Of a stretch of DNA of 64,000 bases, positions 31,470 to 43,375 are shown in pieces. The translations under genes were made by a program, and so were the position numbers. This DNA comes from Symbiodinium natans. Its lineage: Eukaryota; Sar; Dinophyceae; Suessiales; Symbiodiniaceae. Below the pieces are notes generated by a model. It saw only the letters and a list, made by a program, of their open reading frames with translations. It was not told the origin of the DNA and made no database searches. The stretch is from NCBI GenBank assembly GCA_905221605.1, contig CAJNDS010002127.1:321149-385148 (forward strand). The letters are read 5' to 3'. The first letter of the stretch is position 1. The number at the start of each line of letters is the position of its first letter.

Positions 31470-32262
31470 TTCGGCGAACAAGATCTGCTCCCAGGGGCTC
31501 GAGAAGGAAGTGGTCTTCGTGCCACTGCGGGACAGGCCGCGACTCGAACCGCTTCTGGGGGCAAAACTCAGACTTCATAGTGTGGTCGCGGTGGAGGGAC
31601 ATGAGGGCAATGGCCGCAGACAGATTCCATTGAGGAGGGCGGGATTCTTTGCTGAGCCCGCCTTGCGCCTCCAACACGAGACGCTGGACGTGAATGCCGG
31701 CATCTGTGCATTTGCGGGCTGTGTCGGGCTGGGCGGAGTACGCGCCTTCTGCCGCGGCAGGGTTGCTGGATAGGGCTCCGCAGTGATGGGGCCCAAGGCG
31801 TTGATGACGGCAACGTCCAAGGCAACGGGTTGGGGGAAGTGCCGCCGCGTGCCGTCAGGTAACCGCTTCAAGAGCAACCCCGGTCAGCACATGAAGACAG
31901 CTGCCAGTGGGTGGCACCCCTCAGTGCACACTCAAAAGTGGGCCGACCACCCGACAGATTCGGTGCTTCCAAGACAGGCCGTAGTCCTCCGTGGTCGCAA
32001 CAATCATGGATAAGGTCACGGAGGGTGCGGCGTAGTGCGACGGACTCACCCGCCGTGCAACTGAGGGAAGGCCGACCTTTGGAGCAGAAGCAACATTTGC
32101 CATCCACAACGTCGATGCCGAGGCGAGCAGCCACCAGGCCGGAAAACTCATCTCGCAACACGTGGAGGAGGCGGAGGTGCTCGGCGGCTTTACCACAGGA
32201 CTGCGGCTAGAGCTGGAGGCGCTGCTGGCAGCACTGCGGTCCACGGATCAAGAAATAGTCCA
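31470..32262 (-). pseudogene. Decayed non-LTR retrotransposon fragment: region C-terminal to reverse transcriptase
   Basis: Three consecutive minus frames together resemble the tail behind the RT domain of protist and dinoflagellate LINE-type polyproteins. First comes a Cys-rich motif (GKCCFCSKGRPSLSC) followed by LRRTLRDLI and GGLRPVLEAPNL. Then, in the next frame from about 31877, come RLPDGTRRHF and VALDVAVINALGP. Last, from about 31677, comes a VLEAQGG-like segment. At least two frameshifts separate them. No RT catalytic core (YADD box) or endonuclease domain is seen upstream. The family match is from memory of motif order, not a search. Confidence 0.6.
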
Positions 32263-32662
32263 TGAAAACTTGGCAACTTGAGGCCGCCGGAAATCATTGC
32301 ACGCAAACAAGATCCTTGCCTGCACTTCGTGCCTGGATAGACTGCAGGAGGTTCCTCCAGATGGCTTGGTGACATGAACATTCTGGTGCCTTGAAAAGGC
32401 CACGCCGCTGCAATGTTCGCAACAAAGAGACAAGCACGAGGTCCTTGGGCCCTCGCGTGAAGCTCGGAGCGCTGCAACACATTGCAGGGGTGGTGCACTG
32501 ATCACTACATTGACATGCTGCGCGCAGATCTGGGAACCCTTGGCAACCTGAAGGCAAGTCAAACAAACAAGTTTACTGACACCATGTAAGGATAGGCGGG
32601 ACGATCCGTTCCACAGGAGTCACAAACTTTCTGAGTGCCACAGAGGACAGCGTCCAGTCAGC

Positions 32663-33270
32663 TTGTTCGGGAGCACCGCAGCAACTAGGCTCCCTAGGCT
32701 CCGTCTCAAGAGGTCCTTGCGCCTCTTAGGAGCCCGGATCTTGTCATGCAATGTCGTTGGTCTGTGGACTGCTCATGACATGAAGCCGCTTCCCGGGATG
32801 CTTTCTCTGCAGCTGGGCAAGCTGAAGGGTAGCACGACCGACCCATGTCCCCACAAGGCCTCTAAAAGGGCCCGCGTGACTTCAGCACCTGCATGGCCGG
32901 AACCAAATGCGCACAGCTGCACTGCATTGTGGCCCACAGCTAGAGATCAAGAAATGCCGCTTGCAGCTGGGCAACTAGGCAGCTCATGTCAACCTCGTCA
33001 ACCTGGACCCAACTTAGACCGACCCACAGACATCATGTTGGGAGAAACCGTCGAAGGAACTTTTCAGATCGATCGCTTGCCCGTATCCCTCACGAAGCCA
33101 GGCAAGCGCCAACACCCGCTTGGGGACAGGTGGAGGCAGAGGCTCTCAAGCACTTGCACTTTTCAAGGAGTCAATGTAAGCGGGTTGAGAACAACAATGG
33201 TGCCTGGCAGAGCACTGGCCGTGCATCTTTTGGTCGAGAACGACGCTCGCAACTCCACCTACCATGATGC
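32663..33270 (+). other. Open frame of uncertain status
   Basis: A 200-codon frame lacking an ATG near its 5' end, with segments such as IMLGETVEGTFQIDRLPVSL that read like protein. It runs into the telomere-like array at 33271. No domain is recognised, and a second plus frame overlaps the 3' half. Confidence 0.2.
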
Positions 33271-33346
33271 GGGTTTAGGGTTTAGGGTTACGGTTTAGGT
33301 ACTAGGGTGTAGGTTTAGGGTTTCGGGTTTAGGGTTTAGGGTTTAG
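33271..33346 (+). repeat. Telomere-like array, TTTAGGG orientation
   Basis: Nine units, the middle ones degenerate. Confidence 0.85.
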
Positions 33347-34083
33347 AAGCAACCCAACAGGCCCAGAAGTGCCTTGACTTCACACGGATACAGCGTCGGA
33401 GCTGCAGCGCAGATCCATCGCGCAGCTTTCCCGGCGCACAGTTCCTGTGCACATGGGGGGTGAACTGAGAAAGGCGGGAAGACTAAGATGTCACCTAATG
33501 CGTCACCTCGCATCCCGAGCAGCTTGAAGGCAAGATTCGAGGGCAGGGTCTTAAGGACGTCCCAGAAAACGTAAAACCGCAGAGAAGGCTTTCCGCGATT
33601 CTACAAATCGACAGCCGCTTGCAACAATCGTGACAAGCCTCGGAACAGGCCTCGGAAGCCCTTCGTATTCAACCAAGCCGCCTAAGCTCCTTCACCTCCT
33701 TCACTTCAGGTGAGCAAGGATTCTGGAACACTTTTTTGCGCGGAACACACACACGCAGAGGCTTGCGGCGACTTTGGGGCGAAGCCTCATCCAGGACATG
33801 CTTTCTCTTCCGCAGCTGTACAAGCAGATGTCATGCTCGGCTTTGGGTGCACACTGTCTTGCTCTGCGAAGCTCCTCCCCATCGTGCTTTGTGCTGCTAC
33901 GAGAAGTGCTAGTACTGTTCATTGCAACGCGTGGCAAGCTGCAAAATCAAAGAAAATTGGCTTGATGCAAGCATGGGCCATGCACCGTCCGAGATCCTTC
34001 CCTCACGATCACGACCCTGCTCATGGCAAAGGAGTCAAGCAGAAAGCTCCGCGGTGCCGCATCAGGGACCTCGGACATTTTAA
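33347..34083. other. No gene recognised
   Basis: Overlapping open frames, none recognisable. Confidence 0.3.
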
Positions 34084-34115
34084 TGTTTAGGGTTTAGGGT
34101 TTAGGGTTTAGGGGG
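34084..34115 (+). repeat. Short telomere-like array, TTTAGGG orientation
   Basis: Four pure units. Confidence 0.9.
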
Positions 34116-35098
34116 GTAAGGCGCCCACCATGGACAGCACGCGGCACCTTGCCATCGAAGCTTCCACCGAAAAAATGCACATCATCGCTTGCAAGTGGGC
34201 AGCTTACTTGCCACAGCCCCCGGAGAACGACTGAAGCTGCATGTGCGGGTATGCAGACGCAGCTCCTTCTCAGAACAGACACGGAGCTGGTCCTTTCAAA
34301 GCAGATGCGCTGTAATGTTGGCATACGCCAAGTTCCCTACCTCTGAGGAGCGCGTGAACCAACATGCCATGCCGGGCAATTCGGTACTCCCAACACAGAC
34401 TTAACTTCCCGCAGCGACCGCAGGTTTGGGGGGGGCACTGGCCTGATGTCTGTTTTCTCTGGGTCTACAAAGTCAAGGCCTGTCACTTGCAATTGCTAAC
34501 CTTATCGCGACTGCATGAGGCGAGTTGAGAACTTCAAGCGAGTCCACGAATTCCAGGCAGGAATGCATGTTTGGGCCACGGAAGGACCGCGAATCTTGTT
34601 CCCTGACGCACGCCTTCTTTGCACACTGTTAGGTAGAATGTTGAGCTAAGGCCTTTACGGCTTTACGGCAATCTTCTCCCCTCCTGGTGCGAGCTGACAG
34701 TGGCATCCTGCGGGGCGCAGCATGTGAAAATGCGCGACGGCAACTGCTTGCCTCGCAAGATTGCTTGAATTAAAACGCTTGTGAGCCAAGGTCACGAGAC
34801 GTCAGATGCCGTATATGGGTGTACTGCCACATGGCCATTGGGTCCCTGATAAGGTCAAGAGGTGTCGCTTGCAACTGGACTGTTCCCTCTCATCCAGCAA
34901 CATCCCTGAAAAGGCAACTGAAGCTGCGGCGTACAATGCACAAGCAACCCCTAGACATCGTCAAACAGGGGCTGGGCTGCGCACCTGTGTGTTTACTACG
35001 TCCCAAGTGATGCGGCAACTTAAGCAGGCGCTGGTACAGAAGCCATAGAAGCTTCGAACCACGCGGCTCCCGCAAATGCAAAGCACGCACTCGGTTCA
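34116..35098. other. No gene recognised
   Basis: Only short open frames. Composition is slightly more AT-rich around 34480-34560. Confidence 0.3.
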
Positions 35099-35222
35099 AG
35101 GGTTTAGGGTTTTAGGGTTTAGGGTTTAGGGTTTAGGGTTTAGGGTTTAGTGTTTAGGGTTTAGGGTTTAGGGTTTAGGGTTTAGGGTTTAGGGTTTAGG
35201 GTTTAGGGTTTAGGGTTTAGGG
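35099..35222 (+). repeat. Telomere-like array, TTTAGGG orientation, nearly pure
   Basis: About 17 units with one TTTAGTG. Confidence 0.95.
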
Positions 35223-35331
35223 AGTCAGCGAAACCCAGAGACATCTACGAACAACTGGGAGCAGGTGGCTTTGGCGCTCCAAGGCAGCTTGAGAACCTTT
35301 GACAAGCAGACCCCTGCAGACTAGTCCCCCT

Positions 35332-35400
35332 TTAAGGGGTTTAGGGTTTAGGGTTTAGGGTTTAATTAGGGTTTAGGGTGTAGGGTTTAGGGTTTAGGGT
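35332..35400 (+). repeat. Telomere-like array, TTTAGGG orientation
   Basis: Nine units interrupted once by TTTAATTAGGG. Confidence 0.9.
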
Positions 35401-35496
35401 AGAAACTCTGCGAGACTTCAAGCAGGGCCTGGATGGGTTGAGCTGCTTCACCGGATTCACCCGTTTCACCGGCTTCGTTGGAACGCGGCGTTTTGA

Positions 35497-35883
35497 TGCA
35501 TTGCAAACCCGGCGACGTATGACATCTTTGAAGAACTGCCAAAGCGTGCGAGTTCACCCGTGGATCCAAGGTCGGAGGACGGCACTCCTACGAAGGGGAT
35601 CAAAGTACGTACCGCGAGGAGCGCACAGGGGTCATCGGCGAGGGCGGATTTCAACGCTGTGGCTTGTAGCAGGTCTGCCAAGAATCCTCCCGGATGGCTT
35701 GCGGACCGAGCCAACAATGAACATGGCATACACTTCGGGGAGCACAATGAACTGGAATACCTGTTGCCTCCGACACCAAATGCTGTTTCCCTGCAGCAAA
35801 GCATGCTCAGCAAGATGTGTCCGGTGATCTGCCGGCTGGTCGCATCTAAGCCAAGAAAGCCTGCGCAAAGAGGCAGGGAGTGA
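35497..35883 (+). CDS. Possible exon of an unknown gene (129 codons open)
   Basis: The frame is open from the codon after TGA at 35494 to TGA at 35881. It has a protein-like start (NPATYDIFEELPKRASSPVD) and varied composition, including GIHFGEHNELEYLLPP. There is no ATG near the start, so it would have to be an internal or terminal exon. No family is recognised. A minus-strand frame is also open over much of the interval. Confidence 0.3.
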   Translation, partial: CIANPATYDIFEELPKRASSPVDPRSEDGTPTKGIKVRTARSAQGSSARADFNAVACSRSAKNPPGWLADRANNEHGIHFGEHNELEYLLPPTPNAVSLQQSMLSKMCPVICRLVASKPRKPAQRGRE

Positions 35884-36659
35884 CACAAAGCACTATGCAA
35901 ACACCAGCAAACACTAGCGGGTCAAATGTAAAACAGGAGTTGCATGAGTACCGTTCCTCAGATACAGGTATGGATTGGTGACATAGTCAGGATGCAAGTC
36001 TCACAAAAACTGCCTTTGCTACCATTAAGGAGTGCTGCAGAGACACTGCCTCCAGCCCAGCCTCCACGGGCAATCTGCATGATGCTGATGTATGCCTGAC
36101 CACCGGCACTAATTTTGCAAAGAAACCTCCAAAAAAACCTGTCGCCAGGCCAAAAAAAAAAACAATTCCCGGGCCATAGGATTGCACGAGCCGTGGGCGT
36201 ATGCGGATGTATCCGGATTTGCTTGTCGACTCACCTTTTGGCTTCGGAATACCGAAGTCCAACATCAACACAGGGTGCCAGGAAAAGGAAAATCCCAGGG
36301 TGCCAAGGGCACGTCAGCCGGACCTAAGTATCCTGCCAACCCCTCAAAAAGCAAATAGAAGAAAAAAAACGAGCTTTCTGGGTAAACCACTTGGGGGCAC
36401 CTCACAGCTGCGACCACAAGCGCTGTCAGCTAAGAGCCAGGCGCCAATGAGAAAGAATGCGGGTGCGCTCTGCCTCACAACATGTGAAACTTTCGCACCC
36501 TTTCCCTTTTCCAACTCTGGTCGTGTACCTAGCCGTGCCAAGAATCAACAAATGCGGTTCTTGCCGGTCCAATGTCCTAAAGCATGCTTACCGTCTCGGC
36601 CGTCGGACTCATCTTGCACGGGCACCATTCTAAACGCGCACTTCAGACTTCCAAAAGCT
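35884..36659. other. No gene recognised
   Basis: Contains A-runs near 36155 and 36360 and short frames only. Confidence 0.3.
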
Positions 36660-36820
36660 ATTTAGGGGTTAGGGTTTAGGGTTTAGGGTTTGGGGTTTAA
36701 GGTTTAGGGTTTAGGGTTTAGGGTTTAGGGTTTAGGGTTTAGGGTTTAGGGTTTAGGGTTTAGGGTTTAGGGTTTAGGGTTTAGGGTTTAGGGTTTAGGG
36801 TTTAGGGTTTAGGGTTTAGG
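36660..36820 (+). repeat. Telomere-like array, TTTAGGG orientation, nearly pure
   Basis: About 23 units, the last long array before a gap of more than 20 kb. Confidence 0.95.
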
Positions 36821-38945
36821 TACGGGCTACAGCATATAGCTGCCATCTTGTCGTCAGATGGCATGAGTCCCCGCCGGCTGTTCAACTGCTCCCGAGAGGC
36901 ATACAAGTAATACAAGGAAGTATTCTCCCCATTCATTCAGCACTACAGAATCTATAACGGAGCATTGGCGGCGTGCCTGTGTGTGCAACGGCTTTGGATT
37001 GCCGACATGGCGCCATGGCACTGCAATCGCGCAATGGGCTGCTGCTGTTGACTTGATACATCTGTGCCTTAGTCTTCACCCCAAAGAAACTGCTCTTGAA
37101 AGGCTCTAGTCGCATGAACCGTTCCTCACTCTGGTGGCCAGATAGCCATGCCCACCTTCTGACTCAGGAAACCCTGCATACTGTCCAAGACACTCGCCGA
37201 AACCTCAACTCTCCCACAACCCAAAATCGGTGCTCATGGTCCAAACTTTGGGTTTCGGGGCTGGAACGTGCCCTGGCTCTACAAGCAGTGGCCAAAACTA
37301 GCACAAACGTTTCTCATAGTGAACTAGGATTTTTCTTGCTCAGTGAGAGCTCATTTGGCGTATTGCACTGAGGAATGATTTACTGTCACAGTGTCCTGCT
37401 GGAGATGTCACCCTGAAAAAAGCTGCCACCACAGAGCCTTTTGCTTTGGGGGAGCTTAACGGCACATGCCTCACAAAAGTGAGCCTTTTTTTCGATTGGT
37501 AGTTGGGGGCTAAGGGAGTGATGCCTAAAAATCCTCCTGAAGCCCCTGGGCGCAGGCCCTTGAAACAAGACTTGGTGAGGCCAGCTTTGATGCAAGTCGA
37601 ACCTGAATATAGCCTCAACACTGAGGCATCCTTCCTGGGCTAGGGTAGTGATTTTGGCAAGTGTGCTCTCCAAGCCCACTCCCCTGGAACTAACATTCAA
37701 TTCGGACAACGCTTCTTGATCTTTTCGCAGCTCAAAAGCGCAGTTGACAGTCTGAGCTGGAGCTTCAGCTCAGGGGGGCACCTTTGCCAGCTTCGGGCTT
37801 GGAGATATGGCTGCACGCAGTGCCACTGTGCCCCCTTCTGCTTCTGAGAATGTGGCTCAAGAAGCCTTAAAGCAGAAGGGAACAGCAGTCACTGACTTGT
37901 CCGCCGCCGAACACGCCTTGCACATCCCTGCTGGCACTATGCACCTGCCTTCTATCGCATTTACATCAGAGTGGAGAGTCGCTCCCATCCAGCAGCGCCC
38001 TCAATAACTCGGGCGGTCCAAAGATGTCTCGGCCGGGCGCCGCAAGTGCACAAGTGCAGATTGAGGTGCAACCGCCCACAAGCAGTACCTGCCCTTGTTC
38101 GTCCCTAACGCGGTCTGGCTCTATGCCGGCCTCGCTGGCTCAAGCACGAAGGCACAGGACCCCGTGGACCCAGGGCAGGCGCAACGATTACGGCAGCCAT
38201 CTGGGAATCGTCCTGCCCAAACGACTCGCGGAGGACGCGGAGGAGGCAAAGGAGCTGCGGACACTCCGCAGTCATCCGCTCCCGGTCGGCCGTGCTTGTG
38301 CACCAGGCTTGTGGGACACGCTCATCCGCTCCTTGAGCCTGCGGGCGCCCTTAGAAAAACGGCACCTGGCCAATGCAAGGCAAAACGGCTCGGAGTCCTG
38401 CCCGGCAGGGGCTAACCTGCCTGCCGGCCCGGCCCCTGCCTTGCCGGTAGAGGCGGAAAAAAGTGACAGGCAAGCCACATCAGAGGTGCAGAGCTCGAAA
38501 AGCAGAAAGGGAGCTTCGGAACCTTCAAGGCGTCTCCTTCCAATACGCCCAAAATGTCCCGAAGCACTGGCCAGCAAGGTGAGTATCGCCTTCGAGCGTG
38601 TGTGCAGTGAGGCTGCGGGTATCACGGCGTCTCCATCGTCAGACGCCTACGATCTTACGAGCCGGCGCCTCAAGCGCCAAAGACACCGTCGACCACGCTT
38701 TCGGGGCCTCAGCTCATGGCAGCTCCAAGGCCGAAACTCCTCGGGCCGGCACGTGCTCTGAGATGCTCGCAATGTTCGTGATGCTCTCGCACATCCACGA
38801 AGTTGGGCGAACCTCTGCGAACCTCTCTGAAGAGGCACTTCACTTGCACAGCAAAGAAGTTGCAGAAGACGCCGCCGTGTTCAGCTGTAGCGGCTCCTGC
38901 TCGGGATAGGCCAAACGGCGACCCTCGCAACACTTCAAGACCTAG
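36821..38945. other. No gene recognised
   Basis: Includes an ATG-led 245-codon plus frame at 38024-38761, rich in Ser, Arg, Pro and Ala. Minus frames overlap it almost completely, and no motif supports either strand. Confidence 0.3.
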
Positions 38946-39371
38946 GCGCAACCATCGAAGTCCTACAGCAGATGCGGTGGGGGCGACGGATTTGTAAGGC
39001 TCTATTTTGGGGAGCTCAAGCCGAAAGAGCCGAAAGAACATGAAAGGACCCCAGGGATGGGAGCAGAGCGGGAGGGTTGCGAGCACAAGCACTCCGACAT
39101 CTCCGAAGTCCTGCAACAGCATCGGCCGAAAGTCCCGCTTTCCGGGCGCGAAGGCTCCAAGCGGAATCTCAAGCAGGGTCTGCTCATTCGGGACTTTCCC
39201 AAAATGAGAGGGTACCGGCTTTGGGAAACCGATCTTCAGGATCTTATTGCAACTTTGGGTACGGCGCACCCCGGGTTGTTGGCAATGCCCTTTTGGGACG
39301 CCTTCTCAGTGAGCTCCTTTCAGCTGCGGACGCAGGGACGCTGCACAACTGTACTTTTGGATGTGGGATGA
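38946..39371 (+). CDS. Possible exon of an unknown gene (141 codons open)
   Basis: Open from the codon after TAG at 38943 to TGA at 39369. The peptide contains GDGFVRLYFGELKPKEPKEH, then SDISEVLQQHRPKVPL and GYRLWETDLQDLIATLG. Charge pattern and residue variety are protein-like. No ATG precedes the first half, so it would be an exon behind a splice acceptor. The minus strand is also open (38709-39269), which lowers confidence. No family is recognised. Confidence 0.3.
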   Translation, partial: AQPSKSYSRCGGGDGFVRLYFGELKPKEPKEHERTPGMGAEREGCEHKHSDISEVLQQHRPKVPLSGREGSKRNLKQGLLIRDFPKMRGYRLWETDLQDLIATLGTAHPGLLAMPFWDAFSVSSFQLRTQGRCTTVLLDVG

Positions 39372-40999
39372 TGTGGGACATGTTAACCCAGCTGTCTGAA
39401 AGTCTTCCCCGGCGTGGGCCCCATACAGGAAAAGGAGCTCAGAGGGTGGCTCGGGTCAGGTTTAGGGTGTAAGCTTTAGGAACTTTCGGGTCCGTTCGGC
39501 ACAGGCGGCACACGCTGACCTGAACTCTCAACTCTCCAGTTGCCGAAGGCTGCGCGATGCTGCGCGCCTCCAGGCGCCAGCCAAGCGGGAGTTCAATAAA
39601 GACTGGCGGCATGATCTGCTCAGTTGCGACGTGCTCTCAGAAGCCGAATCCAATCTGGAGACTTGCCAACCCGACCTTTTCTGCAGTTGCCGCAGCTGTC
39701 GGAACAAGGTGTTATTGGTGGCAATGACGTCGAAGATCTCGAATGTGCCCAACTGTCACACACGCATGCAGTCTCGAAGTTGAGCGAGTGTTCTCCTCGC
39801 TCCTGCACAACTCCCGCAAAAAAGCCCGCAAAGCCTGCAAAGCCCGCAAAGAGAGCCCACAAAGCCCGGCAGAGCCCAGAGGCTCACAATCCCAAGTCAC
39901 AAATCCCACAACTCCGGAGGTCACCACGGGCTTGGTCAGATATGTGCCAAGCCAGGCTGTTACACGCTTCCCACGGCGCCTCCCCGCATTTTTCTGGGCT
40001 CCAAGACCTTATAACAAGAGGCATGCTGCACAAGAAGGGCCTAAACCCTGAAAACCCACCTTCGCCCTTGGGAAGGGAGCCTCCTGGCACTATGAAAGCG
40101 CCGAGTGACCGGGGTCAGAGGCATTGTCGATGTTTGGGATAAAGATCTGCTTTGCGAGCGCGGGTGGTGCGTGGCGTTGTGTTGGCGTTGCAAGGTTAAC
40201 TGGGGCAGACCTACGCACCAAGCTTATCTGTAGAAGCGGCCAAGGCCCCTGGCCCAACCAAAGCCGCTCGCCTTCGCACAGCCGTCGAACTGCTTGTGCT
40301 GGAGAACCAACGCGCACGCCGCAGAAGCGGCAGGGGTGCTCGCCGTGCTCCCCCATGACGTGAATGCTTCAGACTCACATGCTGCGAATGCTGCGACTTG
40401 ATATGGAAAGTGTTGAGAGGTGCTAACCCTGCGGCTTTTTGGAGCGATACAGCGCACCAGCGCCTAGCTGCTGCCTCGAAGTCCGGTCCTTACAAACTTC
40501 GAAGTTCCCAGCTTCACTTGAAAAATCCTCTTCTAAGGAACGTGTCTTTCTTCCGGGCAGCAGCACGCTTCTCAGACACGGCTTACGATGGGCGGCGACA
40601 GCCCCTTGAACCGCGATGAAGACAAGGCAAGGAGTGTAGACTTGAGAACTAGGGGTGATGCTGACAGCATACCTCTCCCTGTCCAAACTACACTTCATCT
40701 GCCACCACGCTCTCCCTGCCCACCCCGCTGACCCCGCTTTGGGCTGGAGCTACCAGCACCTTGCAAACTGGTGTTACCCAGACTTGCAGCCAAAGCTTGG
40801 ATCAAGGCGGTGTCTGACGGACCTGCCCTCAGTGACTTGCTGCCCGCGCGCCCGGAGCTCTGTGTTTCAGGGACAACCTGCGGGGCCTTCGCGTGTGCGT
40901 CAACACAAACTTAAGAGGTCAGCCCCTTACGGATGCCAACTTCACGCATAGCCAGGATCGCCCGCCCCGCTGCCACCCAAGTCTGCCCAACTTCAACCA
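39372..40999. other. No gene recognised; weak relative of the 1,080-bp unit
   Basis: Short sequence at 40350-40440 (CCCATGACG, GACTCACATGCTGCGA, GCGACTTG) resembles 41149-41217 of the 1,080-bp unit, so a diverged copy probably lies here. 40795-40870 resembles 45389-45465 beyond the array. Confidence 0.4.
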
Positions 41000-41214
41000 T
41001 CATGTGCAGAAGTTCTGTCAGATGGCGTCATTGGACCATTACGCTGGCGCAAGAACCAGCGCGCGCCCCCGTGCGGCCAAGACAAGCACGGCAGCAAGGG
41101 TGCTCAGGGTGGCTCTGTCCATCTTGCTTCTTGCATGCTCTGGAGGAGCCCATGACGCGAATGTGGCCGCAGACTCACATGCTGCGACTTGCTATGGAGG
41201 CTCTCTCACAGGCG

Positions 41215-41925
41215 CTAAGCCTCCGAGCAGGCCGGCATCGCGAGGCCAACTAGAGCTTGTACAATGTCAGGAAAATCGAGGACCTCTCCTGACAGATCGC
41301 GCCATGCCTTGGGGAAACCGCGAATCATGTTTTCTGCTTGGTCCTCCGGCACTTCTGGCGACAATCTGCCTCTCCACCGGCCTTCCATTTCCTTGAATGG
41401 CAGCTTGGCCCGAAGGGTGAACCATGGAGCTTCCTGACCTCCGTAATCGTTCATGAGGAGGACCTTAGGAACCCGTGAAGGATGGACCTGCTCCCAGAAA
41501 TCCAGTACCAGTTCCTCGTACGCTCCGGGCGGCACGTGCCCTGCTTTCATGGAGTCGATTATTTGGTAGCACGTTCTTCCCAATACGGGTCGGACGACTC
41601 AAGAACTGCGTCAGCATCTGCAAAATACTGGACTAGAGGTGGTGCAAAGCCAAGCACCTCTCTCAATTTCTCAGCGGTATACCAACACGACTTCGGCAAT
41701 TCTCCAAGATGGCGCTGAACGAATTGCATGGGGTCCACTCTTCTTGCAAGTGCTTCATTGAGCAGGACGGTCAGGTAGACTTACCTGTGCCAGGAGGCAA
41801 AGCAACCAACATAGCTCTCTTCGACAACGACCTATATCTCTGCCTCATCTGTTCTGGCAGCTACTGCGCGCCTCCGCCTCGGAAGCACCTTCTTCTAGAG
41901 AATAACGAGCCTCGGGCATCTCCTC
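41215..41925 (-). pseudogene. P-loop NTPase-like pseudogene, unit 1
   Basis: Read on the minus strand, a frame starting at ATG 41812 gives MLVALPPGTGKST, a Walker A motif of the AAA/kinase type, then hits TGA. The next frame continues LTVLLNEALARRVDPMQF to YWEERATK and a stop. A third frame continues CYQIIDSMKAGHVPPGAYEE to ACSEA, ending at 41215. Two single-base frame changes would join them into one ~210-residue P-loop protein. A further fragment (MPEARYSLEEGASEAEAR) lies upstream in yet another frame. The exact family, such as polynucleotide-kinase-like or AAA, is unresolved. Confidence 0.6.
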
Positions 41926-42295
41926 TACATTAGGGCCGTAAGTGAGCTGAATTATGAGGGTTTCGTGCCATTTTTCGGAGAAACCTTGGACCATGCATAA
42001 GCTCCAGAACTATCCCGTGAGCCCCCGCCAAACGGTCGCATGCTGTTGGGAAGCGCAGAGAGGCAAAGGCTTTTCGCCCATCATGTGCAGAAGTTCTGTC
42101 AGATGGCGTCATTGGACCATTACGCTGGCGCAAGAACCAGCGCGCGCCCCCGTGCGGCCAAGACAAGCACGGCAGCAAGGGTGCTCAGGGTGGCTCTGTC
42201 CATCTTGCTTCTTGCATGCTCTGGAGGAGCCCATGACGCGAATGTGGCCGCAGACTCACATGCTGCGACTTGCTATGGAGGCTCTCTCACAGGCG

Positions 42296-43005
42296 CTAAG
42301 CCTCCGAGCAGGCCGGCATCGCGAGGCCAACTAGAGCTTGTACAATGTCAGGAAAATCGAGGACCTCTCCTGACAGATCGCGCCATGCCTTGGGGAAACC
42401 GCGAATCATGTTTTCTGCTTGGTCCTCCGGCACTTCTGGCGACAATCTGCCTCTCCACCGGCCTTCCATTTCCTTGAATGGCAGCTTGGCCCGAAGGGTG
42501 AACCATGGAGCTTCCTGACCTCCGTAATCGTTCATGAGGAGGACCTTAGGAACCCGTGAAGGATGGACCTGCTCCCAGAAATCCAGTACCAGTTCCTCGT
42601 ACGCTCCGGGCGGCACGTGCCCTGCTTTCATGGAGTCGATTATTTGGTAGCACGTTCTTCCCAATACGGGTCGGACGACTCAAGAACTGCGTCAGCATCT
42701 GCAAAATACTGGACTAGAGGTGGTGCAAAGCCAAGCACCTCTCTCAATTTCTCAGCGGTATACCAACACGACTTCGGCAATTCTCCAAGATGGCGCTGAA
42801 CGAATTGCATGGGGTCCACTCTTCTTGCAAGTGCTTCATTGAGCAGGACGGTCAGGTAGACTTACCTGTGCCAGGAGGCAAAGCAACCAACATAGCTCTC
42901 TTCGACAACGACCTATATCTCTGCCTCATCTGTTCTGGCAGCTACCGCGCGCCTCCGCCTCGGAAGCACCCTCTTCTAGAGAATAACGAGCCTCGGGCAT
43001 CTCTC
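42296..43005 (-). pseudogene. P-loop NTPase-like pseudogene, unit 2
   Basis: Same lesions as unit 1 at the same relative sites. Confidence 0.6.
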
Positions 43006-43375
43006 TACATTAGGGCCGTAAGTGAGCTGAATTATGAGGGTTTCGTGCCATTTTTCGGAGAAACCTTGGACCATGCATAAGCTCCAGAACTATCCCGTGA
43101 GCCCCCGCCAAACGGTCGCATGCTGTTGGGAAGCGCAGAGAGGCAAAGGCTTTTCGCCCATCATGTGCAGAAGTTCTGTCAGATGGCGTCATTGGACCAT
43201 TACGCTGGCGCAAGAACCAGCGCGCGCCCCCGTGCGGCCAAGACAAGCACGGCAGCAAGGGTGCTCAGGGTGGCTCTGTCCATCTTGCTTCTTGCATGCT
43301 CTGGAGGAGCCCATGACGCGAATGTGGCCGCAGACTCACATGCTGCGACTTGCTATGGAGGCTCTCTCACAGGCG

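Noticed and set aside
31541-31575. tRNA-like GACTCGAACC word
   Set aside because: No cloverleaf stems could be drawn around it.
41776-41794. Perfect 5' splice-site consensus CAGGTAAGT on the minus strand of the 1,080-bp unit
   Set aside because: The same bases encode the Thr-Gly-Lys-Ser of a Walker A motif, and the frame break just after it is better explained by a small indel. Splicing there is not supported by a clear downstream acceptor.
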